A stretch of DNA of 64,000 nucleotides. Origin: Anniella stebbinsi. Its lineage: Eukaryota; Chordata; Lepidosauria; Squamata; Anniellidae. The notes beneath the pieces were generated by a model. That model did no database searches and had not been told where the DNA came from. It saw nothing but the letters and a program-made list of their open reading frames with translations. Every line of letters begins with the position of its first letter. Positions within the stretch are counted from its first letter, which is position 1. The stretch covers positions 400,991,154 through 401,055,153 of the forward strand of contig JARDYH010000001.1 in NCBI GenBank assembly GCA_029215795.1. The letters run 5' to 3'. The translations under genes and the position numbers were made by a program. This document shows, in pieces, positions 1 to 11,700 of the stretch.

Positions 1-3
1 TAG

Positions 4-87
4 GATGTTATTAAAGGGTTGAGAAGAGATGCAAAATTTAAACTTGATTATGAATTTATCATAGATTTTCTTTCAAGTTGGACTTAA
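4..87 (+). other. Possible terminal coding exon at left edge (unidentified)
   Basis: After the TAG at 1-3, which could be a splice acceptor, 27 sense codons run to a TAA at 85-87. The peptide mixes charged and aromatic residues (it includes KFKLDYEFIIDFLSSW), which is less repetitive than typical AT-rich noise. I do not recognise the protein. It does not resemble PAIP2B, the neighbour of MPHOSPH10 in mammals. A chance open frame in AT-rich DNA is just as possible, because nothing upstream is visible. Confidence 0.2.
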
Positions 88-1262
88 TATAGAAAATGTC
101 CCAAGTTAGTACATTTAGTAAGAAGATATACTGGGTAACAAGGTATTAGTAATTTTTAGATGTAGTCTATGATTGCTAGATAGTGGACTAGAGTGCTAAT
201 ACAAATGTTGTCTTTTGGCTGATGCAGACACAAGATGAAAGTTTTGGTAGTACCCTGACGAACCTAATATAACCAGATGACAATGTAATAGATTGTTAAT
301 GCTTTTAATGAAGCTGCATTTAAAAAGCAAATAATATAAAAACATGAATTAGCATCCCAAATCTCACCAATATGCATAATTACATGAGAAAAAAAATGAG
401 TAAAAATTTAATGGGAACATTTGTTCACAGCAGATTCACAAGTGGCTTTTTTCTTTTGTATTTTAACCCTGACATCTTGTTGGGGGTCTTGCAATGTGAA
501 GCTGCAAAGGGTGAATTGAGAATTATCACTTCAAGCATCATTTGCCTACAAATGCACTCAAATTCTGTAGACTCTTCTCATTCCACTGAAGGCGTATAAA
601 CAATTGATTTATTCTGGGCTCACTCTGCTGCTTCACCAAGTACACATTTAATCCAAGCAAGTGGGGGGGAAATGCACAAACCGAAACAGATTTTTAGTTT
701 TAAAAATGACATCCCAATACAATCAAGAGACAGGGGAAGTGAACCAGCACTCAGGCTAGCCGGTGAAGAGCCAGAGTTCAAATTCTGGCTTAACCATGAA
801 GCTCAGGAAGACATTTGGTTCAGCCTAACCTACCTCGAAGGGTTCTTGTCAGGATAAACCAAGACGAGGATTTATTATAAACACTTCCCCAGATACTTGG
901 AATAATACAAATTCCAGTTCAAGCAGGAAAGAGGTGCAAAGTTGAACGGGAGGAAGCCCTCAACTCAATACTAGAATGGGAGGCTGAACATTATAATACA
1001 AACCTTTTGCTTTCCTCAGACCCTGGCATGTAGGAAGTTTTCAACTCTATAAATGCACTTTTTTAAAAATAGCAAACACTGGAAGAGGCTGCTCCACAAC
1101 CCTGGGTCTACAGGTAGTTTATAAAGCATTAACAAGGATGCATAAAGGAGCGAATAAATACAATAAACAGCAGGTACAGGAATGGCTACTTAGAATTAAC
1201 CCTCATGGATAATTAAAATCGGCCAAATAGCAAAGATGGAACCGTTCCACTTCTGTCGTTCC
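88..1262. other. AT-rich stretch without a recognised gene; possible 3' UTR
   Basis: No recognisable coding or repeat sequence. Two plus-strand AATAAA hexamers lie close together at 1153-1158 and 1162-1167. If the frame at the left edge is a last exon, this could be its 3' UTR with poly(A) signals. That is inference only. Confidence 0.25.
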
Positions 1263-1374
1263 ACCCCCTTAAAAAAAGGGGGGGGGAGCATCAGGGGCCC
1301 CATAACCGTTCCATGCTAAAACCCCTATTGCATTTTGCAAAAATAAAGGGGGAGCAAACGGTGATAGTGTCAGC

Positions 1375-1440
1375 AATGCAATGCAATAAAATGTAACACA
1401 GCGCAATGTAAGAAAAGGCAATGCAGTGCAATGCAATATT
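1375..1440. repeat. Degenerate GCAAT-type short tandem repeat
   Basis: The pentamer GCAAT (often AATGC/GCAATG) recurs about nine times in 65 bases, with variants such as GTAAC and GCAGT between copies. No coding potential. Confidence 0.5.
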
Positions 1441-1529
1441 GCAAAATAAAGCAACCCCCAAGCTCAAAAGCAGCTTGGACCCACACCTGCGCCCACTACC
1501 AAAATGCCATTCAAAAATCCCTCTGAGCA

Positions 1530-1715
1530 AGGGGGCGCGCGCAGGCGCAGAAGTAGCCGGCGAATCCCGGGCAGCGCGAGCTCGCCCAGCAGAACAAGCG
1601 AGCGCTGCTCTCGCGGTCTCTCTCTCCATTCCACAGCCAAGTAGTTGTAATCCATCCCCGATTCAGGCACGTCCGCTCGATGCCAGAGCGATCGATTCCT
1701 CCATCATGCCTGGCT
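1530..1715. promoter_or_regulatory. Small CpG-rich patch, unassigned
   Basis: This GC-rich segment has many CpGs (for example GGGCGCGCGCAGGCGCAG), in sharp contrast to AT-rich flanks. GCGCGC and GCGCAGGCGC-like motifs are typical of CpG-island promoters. No start codon or exon could be attached to it on either strand. It could be an unannotated promoter or a GC-rich repeat fragment. Confidence 0.3.
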
Positions 1716-1718
1716 AGG

Positions 1719-1995
1719 GAACGCTGGGAGTTGTAGGACTTCTGCTTGTCTAAACATGCACAGGATGGCAGCCTAAACTCGTTAATCTCTCAGTCAGCAT
1801 GAAATTGTTCCATGCTGTGAAGTTAACTTATTATTGGGCACAATCGAGCCAGCCTTATGCAGTACACTATGTTAGGTCAGAAACTGCATGACATTGTATC
1901 AATTAACATGTAAGGTGCAATCCAATAGTTCAGAGGTCAGGCGTTAGGGGCTATAGCTCCCATGGCAGATGGCCATGGGAGTTGTAGTCCAGGGT
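1719..1995. repeat. Fragments of palindromic 'GGGAGTTGTAG' elements
   Basis: 1723-1774 (CTGGGAGTTGTAGGACTTC, then GTCTAAACATGCACAGGAT) matches one arm of the complete palindrome at 32765-32858. At 1950-1992 a second short palindrome is centred on CCATGGCAGATGGCCATGG and ends in GGGAGTTGTAGTCC. Both look like worn non-autonomous DNA transposons. Confidence 0.4.
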
Positions 1996-2007
1996 AGGGG
2001 GTTAGGG

Positions 2008-2516
2008 TTCAACTTGAGTATCACATCCAGTTCTGGGCACCACGCTTCAAGAAGGATGCAGACAATCTGGAGCGTGTTCAGAGGAGGGCAATGAGGATGA
2101 TCAGGGGCCTGGAAACAAAGCCCTATGAGGAGAGACTGAAAGAACTGGGCATGTTGAGCTTGGAGAAGAGAAGATTGAGGGGAGACATAACACTCTTCAA
2201 GTACTTGAAAGGTTGTCACACACAGGAGGGCCAGGATCTCTTTCGGATCATCCCAGAGTGCAGGACGCGGAATAATGGGCTCAAGTTACAGGAAGCCAGA
2301 TTCCAGCTGGACTTCAGGAAAAACTTCCTGTTAGAGCAGTACTACAATGGAACCAATGACCTAGGGAGGTGGTGGGCTCTCCCACTAGAGGCATTCAAGA
2401 TGCAGTGGACAGCCATCTGTCAGGGATGTTTGAAGGTGGATTCCTGCGTTGAGCAGGGAGTTGGACTCGATGGCCTCATAGGCCCCTTCCAACTTTTCTA
2501 CAGTTCTATGAGGTAT
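2008..2516 (+). mobile_element. CR1-type LINE, 5'-truncated 3' end
   Basis: The translated start (FWAPRFKKDADNLERVQRRA, then MRMIRGLETKPYEERLKELG, with LSLEKRRLRGD and FKYLKG) is the C-terminal tail of CR1 ORF2. A 3' UTR follows with the familiar end TTGGACTCGATGGCCTCATA and a short TTCTATGA-like tail. The 5' part, including endonuclease and reverse transcriptase, is missing, as is usual for CR1. Confidence 0.85.
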
Positions 2517-3096
2517 AGTCGGGTGCTTGCTGAGGGCTCACACCCCAGCAGCACCCACTGGCAAGTGCCCTGTGGAGTTGCACCCCGTCTTCACCATTTG
2601 CACCTGCTTGTTCGCCTGCCCCTCACTCTGGCCAAGACCACGGTGGTGGTAGTTAAGGAGAAGCAATAGATGCTGCTTCTCAATCTCGTATCTACATCCC
2701 CTGGCATCCAGGGTAGGCATGGTAGGGCATCTGCCAAGAGCAGCTGGTGATCATGGCGGTGAGAAGGCCGATTCACTGAGGGATGGAGGGGGCCATACCC
2801 AATGGCCCTCCAAAACAGGGAAACAGCACTGGTTGTAGTCCAAACCAACTGAAGGGCACTGGGTTGCCTCCCACAGCTGTACAGCCTTACCTGGAAGTTC
2901 CTTTGAGACTTGTTCTCAGTAGACATGAATCTCAGAATGTGTCTGGTTGTTCTTTGTGAAATACTCCATATTTGTGGAATTCCCTCCCTACAGCAGCACC
3001 TATGGCCTTTACTTTACATGGATATTGGAGGGCTTCCCCCCCACACACAGTTGGATAGGTCTATGAAGGGCTATTAGCCATGAAATTGAGAAGCAA
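2517..3096. other. No gene or clear repeat recognised
   Basis: Open frames here overlap on both strands and show no family resemblance. The sequence between the CR1 tail and the next inverted-repeat element looks like unique non-coding DNA. Confidence 0.4.
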
Positions 3097-3570
3097 TGGC
3101 TGAATTCGGACAACACATTAAGCAACTGGGGGGGGGGGGGAACAATCGTCAGTTGTGTTACTTATTGTGTTGTGTGGAGGGTAACATGCTGCTCACAAAC
3201 TACTAACGGTATGCTATTCCACCCAAATAAGCAACTGAGAGAAACAACTGCCTTGCAAGTTGTTTAGCTCGAAGCCAGTTGTTTAAAATAGTGTGTGGAG
3301 GGTGAGTGTGTTAATGGCATGTGGTGAGTGGGTTAAAACACAGCCCATAGAGGCAGGCGACAAGAGCGACCAAAGCGGCGGCTGCCACTCTGCTACAACT
3401 GGTGCAACTTGCAGAGGCTGCTGGGATAGAACTGGGAGGACTGAGGGATGAGGGAGGGTGGGTTGACTATTAGTCCACTCAACGCCAGCCCCACCCACCC
3501 ACAGTTGTGTAGGAATATGTTGTGTGGGGAGTACCCACAAAAAAAACAATGTGTTGTCCAAATTCAGCCA
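3097..3570. mobile_element. Non-autonomous DNA transposon with 23-bp terminal inverted repeats
   Basis: The left end (3097-3119, GGCTGAATTCGGACAACAC) and right end (3548-3570) are inverted copies with a single mismatch. The interior is non-coding, with repeated GTTGTGTGGAGGG-like motifs and a G run near 3129-3140. No clear target duplication was seen, so the superfamily is undecided. Confidence 0.55.
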
Positions 3571-3624
3571 ATGTATTTTCTTCCTAGGAGCCCAAAGCAG
3601 GGTACATGTTCCTCCTCCTCTCCT

Positions 3625-3770
3625 TTTTATCCTCACAACAATCCTGTAAGGTAGGTTAGGCCGAGAGCTAAAGGCATCCAGTGGTGCCTCGAACCTGGGT
3701 CTCCCAACTCCAACACATTAACTACACCACGCTGGCTCTCACTCTGTTGATTTCATGTTCTGCCTGCCTC
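3625..3770 (-). mobile_element. tRNA-derived SINE fragment (GAGCCAGYGTGGTGTAGTGG family)
   Basis: Read on the minus strand it begins GAGCCAGCGTGGTGTAGTTA, has a B-box-like region (CCAGGTTCGAGG), and later CTACCTTACAGGATTGTTGTG. This matches the better copy at 30957-31190. Part of the middle is missing. Confidence 0.6.
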
Positions 3771-5314
3771 TAGGCCAGAGGTGTCAAATCTCTTTCCATT
3801 TCAGCTTTTTAGAATGGAGGTGAGTGGGAATCAGGATGCTGAACTCGACAGAATTTTGGCCTGAGCGAGCAAAGCTTGTCTGATGTTCCTCGCGTTGTTC
3901 TCTTATTGTTCATACACAGCACCTTACAGTATTCCACAGACAAGAGGGGGAAAAAAGAAACTTATGTTCCTCTCCTGCCATATAGAATCAATTGAATTTA
4001 CCTGCTACTTCCATTATCTGGCACAACCATGGCCTCCATCACTCTATTATGTTGAGTCTTTTAATTTATTTTTTCAGATGGTGGCCTTAAGGCCTCTCCT
4101 ATTAGCTGCAATTTCGGCCTCTTGCTTTCATCTGTTGTTTTTTTAAAAAAACTAATGCAATTTTAGCCTCTGTGTGACTTTAATTAACTGACAAATTTCC
4201 CCCAAAGCACATTTGCAAATAACACATAATTTATGAGGTCAGAGAAACATTTTCTTTGGTGCCCTATTAAATCAACTGATAGGCGTTTGTTTCAGGTACT
4301 TAATGGCCTCGTTTGATGGGCAACAACCTTTCCCAACAGTCTGTGCTGTAATCCATTTAGGATACAGCTCTTCTTTGGGCACTTTAAAAAGGGGGTAATT
4401 ATCACAAACTATAGATCTGAAAGGCAGTTTTGCGGAAAGAATAAGCACTGTGAATAGCGATCTTTGCTTGCCTTCACCTTTGGCCTTTGGTAAGCTGGGG
4501 AAATTGTACTAGTTTTAACTGCTCATTTTAGAAGCACCCGCAGTTAAGGCCAATCAAACCTCTATGGAAGGCTCTTTATATTTTGCAACGAAAATCGCAC
4601 CCTCCTGAGATTTAAGCCCATTAGATCTGGTCCTGCTCTCTGGGGCAGTAGAGAAGTCAATGCCTTCTTTTATGCGATGTCCCTTCTGGGATCTCCCGGC
4701 CTCTTTCCTATCTTCCCTGCTCCAAGATAAACATTCCCAGTCCCATCAACCTTTCCTCAAAGGACTGGTTTTCCTGGCCATCCTTGTTACCTTCTTCTGA
4801 AACTTCTCTATGCTTACTGTTGAAAACACATGTTCATACTACTACTCCAACCCACCGCGCATTGACTGGAACCACTCAAAGCAGCACCCAATCAGGCAGG
4901 ATTCCCGATACTATGAAGCACCTACAGCTGGCTGCATGTACAGCCCTTTTAAGACCTTCCTATTTATGTACAAAAGTTGGGAGTGAGAGGGATGCACGGT
5001 GTCAGGGTGGAATCAGTGGCCCAGTTTCATTCCCCTCTCCCCCTTCCATGTGCTAATTGGCTTGCAATCGTGGGTTGAGGGAGAAGTCTCAAATCATAGT
5101 TTGCTAGTTCACACAAAGCCCAAGGCTTGTGTGAGTAATGCAAAACTAAGGTTTGGAGTTCACTATCAATGAAGCTAGTGTCCACATAAAAAAAAAATCA
5201 CATAAAAAAAAGAGACACACATGCACACCTGTGGACACTAGCAAAAATTATAATTACCTGTTAAGATTACGATATACTTGTGCAGCAATCAAGCCTGTCC
5301 TTTGATAATTGTCA
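3771..5314. other. Intergenic DNA, no gene recognised
   Basis: Open frames here are short and unrelated to known families. 3776-3810 (CCAGAGGTGTCAAATCTC) resembles a worn hAT (Charlie-type) terminus. The rest looks unique. Confidence 0.4.
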
Positions 5315-5396
5315 GGGTTCAGACGTCATGATAACCCATGATGGGTTAATTAAGCCATGATGGCTGAATTAACCCTTCATGGGTTATCATGCCGCC
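5315..5396. repeat. Perfect-looking palindrome, probable MITE remnant
   Basis: CATGATAACCCATGATGGGT, then a short loop (AGCCATGATGGCT), then the inverse ending ATGGGTTATCATG. The left flank GGTTCAGACGTCATG recurs near 58878-58892, so this is probably a dispersed palindromic element. It lies downstream of the MPHOSPH10 stop. Confidence 0.45.
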
Positions 5397-5567
5397 TGGT
5401 GGGAGATTTTTAGTGTGTCTTTGTGAACTGTGACAATCACGCCTTTTAATTAGGCTTGCTTCTGAATAACTTGTAGTAGTATTTTCAAATGCTACTTAGC
5501 AGTACAAAAGAAAAAAATAAATAAAAATGCAGGCTTACATTAGGGGGGAAAACCCTATAACCTGTAC

Positions 5568-5573
5568 TTTAAT
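5568..5573 (-). promoter_or_regulatory. MPHOSPH10: Candidate MPHOSPH10 poly(A) signal (ATTAAA)
   Basis: ATTAAA on the minus strand lies about 30 bases after the MPHOSPH10 stop. It is the nearest poly(A) hexamer variant, so the 3' UTR may be very short. No canonical AATAAA on this strand was found close by. Confidence 0.4.
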
Positions 5574-5604
5574 TTATACAAAATAGTGCATGCATAATAT
5601 ATTA

Positions 5605-5751
5605 TTACAGCTTTAGCTTCTGGGCAGAGAGTTCTCGTTTCTTTGGTTTCTTCTGGCTTTTCTTTGCGTCTTTAATTTGCATTCTCACTTGATCTTGCAA
5701 CTGAGAAAAGAATGCCCTGGAGGACTTCAAAACCTTGTCTTTGCCATCGTC
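5605..5751 (-). CDS. MPHOSPH10: MPHOSPH10 coding exon 11 (C-terminus)
   Basis: Residues 635-682 and the TAA stop at 5605-5607. The acceptor is CTCTTACAG ahead of GACGATGGC. It encodes [13 protein letters not shown] and a lysine-rich end finishing QKLKL, the conserved basic tail of the family. Confidence 0.95.
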   Translation of the reverse strand, partial: DDGKDKVLKSSRAFFSQLQDQVRMQIKDAKKSQKKPKKRELSAQKLKL

Positions 5752-8700
5752 CTGTAAGAGAGCAGCATTTATTTCTTAACAAATGGAAACACACACGCTC
5801 ACAAAGTAAAAAGCACACAGTCATTCCAGCTACTGAATTGTTTCGGCAGAATACACGGAAGGTCCCATTTGTGCTCCAGTTGATACCTAAATGGCAAACA
5901 GCAGCTGTTGCACTATGCAATGCCATTTCTCTGGCACCACATTGCATCCACAAAGCTGTAGGGGGATTTGGTGTTATCTACAGTCTTATGCTTAATGCAT
6001 GTTAATGAGAGAGAAGCATGGCACCGCTAGTAGCGAATGTATCCCTTTATAATAGAGCTCTTGGTGGAATCTTTAAAATTCTTCTTTGAAGTTGCTACAC
6101 TAGAATCGCTCAATCCTTTTTTAAAAATAAGCCTCTGATTTCACCAACAAGGTCTACTAGAAGGCAGAAAACAGCACTATTTTAAACATATTGTATTTCT
6201 GGCAGTTTTCAAACCATTTTACAGTTTTCAAACCATTTTACAGGGTTGATTAAACAGAGAATACTCAGGTATCTTGTCTAAGGATACTGTATTCAGAATA
6301 TCTAACAACAACAAAAGCAAACAAACTAGCCACCACATAGATTAAGGGCCACATTTTTCTGCCTGTTAAGATCTTCTGGGGAGGCTCTGCTCTGACCTCC
6401 CCACAACCTGATCATTCAGGAGAGGGCCTTAATGGTGGTGACCCCGCAACTCTAGAACTGGGTCCCTTAGGAGGCTCATTTAGCCCCTTCCCTCCCAAGA
6501 TAAAGCTGTTAAACTTGTGTTTGGCACTGTCTGAAACTCAGACATTGCTGTTTTTAAGCAAGTTAACTGTTAGTTTTTTTAACTGATTTTGTCGTTTTAT
6601 TGTTTGTGTTCTTCAGCTCACTTAAGATATACGTCTGCGAGGTAATCATCTTAAAGTAGTTAAACTCATTTCTTTTTTTCCTCTCTCACCCTAACAACAA
6701 CCCTGCAAGGTTGGTTGGTGCTAGGCCAGTGAGGTAACTTTAAAATGAATTAAATTCATTTTTCTTTCTCTCTCTCTCTCTCTCCCCCGACACAGGCCAG
6801 GGCCGCCTTGAAACCGCAGCTCTCCATGGTTAGGGTGACCCTATGGAAAGGAGGACAGGGCTCCTGTATCTTGAACAGCTGAACTGAAAAAGGGAATTTC
6901 AGCAGGTGTCCTTTGTATGCATGCAGCACCTGGTGAAATTCCCTCTTCATTACAACAGTTCAAGCTGCAGGAGCCCTGCCCTCTTAACCAGATACAAAAG
7001 ATATATGGGGGAGAACAGCAGCGTATAAATATATTGACTGCAGAGCAGAACTCACAGGCCTGGTGAAGGCTAAGAAAGCAGTGCCTGAATTTCAGGGAAA
7101 AAGCCCCACCCAGTCCACTTAGCAATTTGGGGGCGAGAGTATTATTTGGTTAAAATTGCATTTTCCTTCCCCGTCCCAAGACAATTTGCTCCTACTGGCA
7201 GGAAAATTCACAGTGAAGGTGATAGGACACAAGGTAAGCTGCAGTCTGGAATGAGAACGGGGGAACTCCAATGCTCGTTTTGTCCCCTCCTTAACTGCCT
7301 TCCTCCAATGGCCAAAACCTTCCTGTTTAGAAGGGCTTTTAGCTCCTGCACTGGTCAAGTTGCTGTACCGAATAGCTTTTTTTTTTTTTTTTGCTGCTAG
7401 AATGTCTTAATTATTCTAACAGCCGCATTGAATCTTTTTGTATCCTGCTGCTCTTAGTAATTTTGTTTGTCTTTGCTTTATCTTATTATTGTCAGACACC
7501 TTAAAAATTTTAAAGGGAAGGAAGGACATAAATGTTTTTGAATTAATTCAAGAAATGGCACAGATCTGCCATTTCCAGCAGCAGCTTCGTGTTTCTTGTA
7601 GGGCGTAGGTCCAGCCTTTCGCTAACCACACCAAATGAATCACGCTGTAAAAAGGCAGCAGCCCCGTGGGTTCCTTCGAGCAACCGCCACAAACACCCCG
7701 CACAGAACAGACTAAGACCTCGGACCGAAGCTTCTCAAGATGTTCAATAGTACCTCAGTGACCTTACCTTGAGTAAAGAGGTTCTACCTTCCTTCGTTAG
7801 CTTTTTGAGTTGCACGGCTGAAGCTGTTTTGCTTAACTTGGTACTTTGTTCTTTATTTTTCTCCAAGAGTTTTTGCCGCTTCTCTTTTTCCTTCAGCTTC
7901 ATGCGCTTCGAAAGCTTCTTTTTCCTCCGCTCCCTCTTCTTGTCTGTCGAAGTCTTTTCAGCATCCGTTTTCGTATCTCCACCTTTGTTCTTCTCCTAAA
8001 ACCAAGAATGCACTGACTCTGGGATCCCAAGACAATACGTTCCCTTAAAAGGGGTGTCCGTCCAACCCCCAGTATGGAAGTTCCAGCTGCCAGGCAAGGG
8101 ATGCTGGGTGATAAAATGCCACATTCCAAAACAGGAAATGCTGAACTGAACCCCCCTCCCCGTGAATAAATTTGGAAAATCATACACTTTAGCAGGACTA
8201 ATTTTAACAGGGCACCAAAGCCTCTGCCCTAAGTAATCAATAGAAATGCCAGCTGGCATTGGTCATACAGCTGGCACTGCTCATAGAGCAGGCACTGGTC
8301 ATAGCATAGTCTTCCCCAACCTGGTGCCCTCCAGATTTATTGACTGGAACATTTGGATCGCAGGGCAGCGTACAGATAAAATCAGAACAATATAAACATA
8401 AATAATGTACATAGCTAAAATGTATTCAATCGTTAACAAATGAAATCCGGTAGAAATTTTCAAAAAGCAATAAAACAATTAAAAACAATTAAAACTATGA
8501 GTAACCACGGAGAATTTAGCCCTCAAAGGCTTTGATAAAAAGCCACGTTTTCACTTGGTGCCGAAATGAAGCCAGTGTCGGTGCCAGTGGGGCCTCCAGG
8601 GGGACGGCATTCCACAGCCGGGGGGCCACAACAGATGTGTTGGGCTAATAATAATAATAAATTTATTTCTTACCTGCCTCTCCGTTTGGATCGAGGCAGG

Positions 8701-11700
8701 GAACAACAGTAAATATAAAATATGATAAAATACATAAAACTGATTAAAAACATGGCACACATTATTAAAATAGCAATAAAACATCCTAAAAAAATCCACT
8801 GGATGTAATGCTACAACTTATAGCATTCCCCCAGCCAGCTGAGAACAAATTTTTCTCACCTGGATAGAATTCCTCGACACTTACAGCTACCTGATGAGTG
8901 CTTAAATAAAAGACTGCCCTTGTATTCCAGAGGGCCTTTGAGGGAGGGATGATGGGGATGATGATGATGATGTTCCTATTAGCTTATTTTGTGATCTGTC
9001 TCTGCTGGTTTGGATATTGGTATGATTATTTTGGCAATAAAATGGACACAGGTTTTATTATGTTTTGTCAACAGTTTTGGGGACTCAGTGTAAGTAGAAA
9101 AGCGGGACACCCATGCCTAATCATCACCACCACGATTTCATTGAAAGGGGAGGGGCAGCGTGGGATTTTGAGGAAGATGACGAAATCTGCACGAGACAAA
9201 CCAACCCCATTTGCTTCCTTTGACTTCACAGACCTGGAACAGGAGGGCTTCCTAAGGATGCTCTCCCTACGGGAAGTGAATAGCAAAGCAAGAAGCCATT
9301 TTCAACAGACACCTTACCTTGATCTCTTCCGGAGCGAGGAGAGCAGCATCACTGACACTCACTGGTGCTACCTCTTCCATGGTTATTGCTGGGAGGTTGG
9401 AGACAATTTTAACTTCCGGTACAGGCTAGAGGAGCAGAAAAAGACACATTATCCACATTAAGCAAACATGCAAGCCTGTGCACATTTACATAGGAGTAAG
9501 CTCCACAGAACACAGTGGGACTTCTTAGAGCAAGTATGTATAAGATCGGGCTGTGAGGCTGCATTCCTATCCACACTTATTCCTAAGTCCCACTGAACTC
9601 AGCAGGGCCTACTTCTGAGCAAGCACACATACACGCACATACAAGTTCGCTAGAAGGCTGATCATCGTACAGTTAAGCATAAATGACTCAGTACCCTTGA
9701 GGTTAACAGGACTACAGAAGTTGGATAAGGCATTTTGGTCTTCATAGACAGCACTAGGTATCAAGTGTACAGCAAGCTCAAATGCTCTTGGACGGTATCA
9801 TTCTCTACCCTTTTCTACTAAAATATGGTCTTATGCACAATCAACATTGCAAGACTTACTGGCTTGGGTGTGAAGTGGAAATTGGATAGGGCATCAAGTT
9901 TGAGGAAAAGGGCGTCCATTGTTTTCTGGATTTCTGTATGTTCTGGTTTTTCTTCCTCTTCAGTTTTTTTCTGGGTTAAGAGCAATGTGGTATTTAGGAG
10001 AGCAATTCCCAAGATTTTCGATTCAACATCGAGACACCATATTGTAAAATACTCACTTTGCAAGAGAAGTCAATACCACCTGCAGCCTTTTATAGATGAA
10101 GGCCAGAAAGGAATCGGGAGAGGAGAGCTAACGATGTATATTCACTCTCATTCACCCTTGGTGAAACCCAGATGTGGCTGGGGTATTTCACAAAAGCACA
10201 CCCAACATATCTGGCTTATTTTCAAAACAGATATGCCAGACCAACATTCCTAAATGTGAGATTATAAATTGGTCAGGTCATCATCACCATTATAGAAATG
10301 TAGAGATCATAGTAATGAACTCTACAACATAATCTTCAATGTAATTAACAAAATTATAATCCATCAACGTAATTCAATAGGAAAAAGAACAAGAACTGCA
10401 TCAGGTGCGGTCAAGTCCAGCAAGGAAAGGACAAAAGTGTAAAATGACTCCTGCTTCCTCATCTCCTAGTTATCTTCGTGTCCCAAAACGCACTTGGGCT
10501 AAATGATGCATAGAATTTTCCTTAAATGGGATTGCAAGAGAATATGAATTACAGAAAAGGGTGCATTTTTTTAGTATCCTGGCTTGCTTGTGCAATTGTT
10601 TTATAAGGGATTGAAAGAATAAAGTTGCAGGTGTGGCTTTTAAAGCTTCAAAGGGAGCCACATTATTATTAATTATTATTATTATTATTATTATTATTAA
10701 TTACATTTATATACCACCTCATAGCCGAAGCTCTCTGGGCGGTTTACAAAATTAAAAGATTTAACACTAAAAAGTCAATATACAAAATATAAAACCATAA
10801 ACATAAAATCAGCTGACATTAAAACACTTTAAAACATTTTAACTGTTAAGCCGGCCACAATGTCAATCCAAACCTCAACTTGAGCTGTTAAAATGCCTGG
10901 GAGAAAAGAAAAGTTTTGACCTGGCGCTGAAAAGATAACAGTGTTGGCGCCAGGCGGGCCTCATCGGGGGAGATCATTCCATAATTGAGGGGCCACCACA
11001 AAGAAGGCCCTCTCCCTTGTTGCCGTCCTCCGAGCTTCCCTCGGAGTAGGCACCCGGAGGAGGACCTTTGATGTTCAGCGTAGTGTACGGGTAGGTTCAT
11101 GTTGGGAAAGGCGTTCCATCAGGTATTGTGGTCCCAAACCATGTAAGGCTTTATAGGTTAAAACCAGCACCTTGAATCGGGCTCGGAAACGTACAGGCAG
11201 GGGCCAGAATCTGTCTTATATGTTCGAACCTTCTGGTCCCGTTACCAATCTGGCCGCTGCATTCTGCACAAGCTGCAGTTTCCGAACTGTCTTCAAAGGC
11301 AGCCCCACGTAGAGCGCATTGCAGTAATCTAACTTGGAGGTTACCAGAGCATAGACAACTGAAGCCAGGTTATCGCTGTTCAGATAGGGGCGTTGCTGGG
11401 CCACCAGCCGAAGTTGGTAGAAGGCACTCCGTGCCACCGAGGCCACCTGAGCCTCAAGTGACAGAGATGGTTCTAGAAGAACCCCCAAGCTATGAACCTG
11501 CTCCTTCAGGGGGAGTGCAACCCCATCCAGAACAGGTTGAACACCCTCCATCCGGTCAGAGGAACCCCCCGCTAACAGCATCTCAGTATTGTCTGGATTG
11601 AGTTTCAGTTTATTAGCTCTCATCCAGTCCATTGTCACAGCCAAGCACAGATTCAACACATCCACAGCCTCACCTGATGAAGATGATAAGGAGAAGTAGA

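Noticed and set aside
2091..2669. Plus-strand frame of 192 codons
   Set aside because: Its first part is the CR1 ORF2 tail and the rest reads through the CR1 3' UTR into unrelated DNA.
8949..9461. Plus-strand frame of 170 codons
   Set aside because: It runs antisense across MPHOSPH10 exon 9; the conserved protein is on the minus strand.
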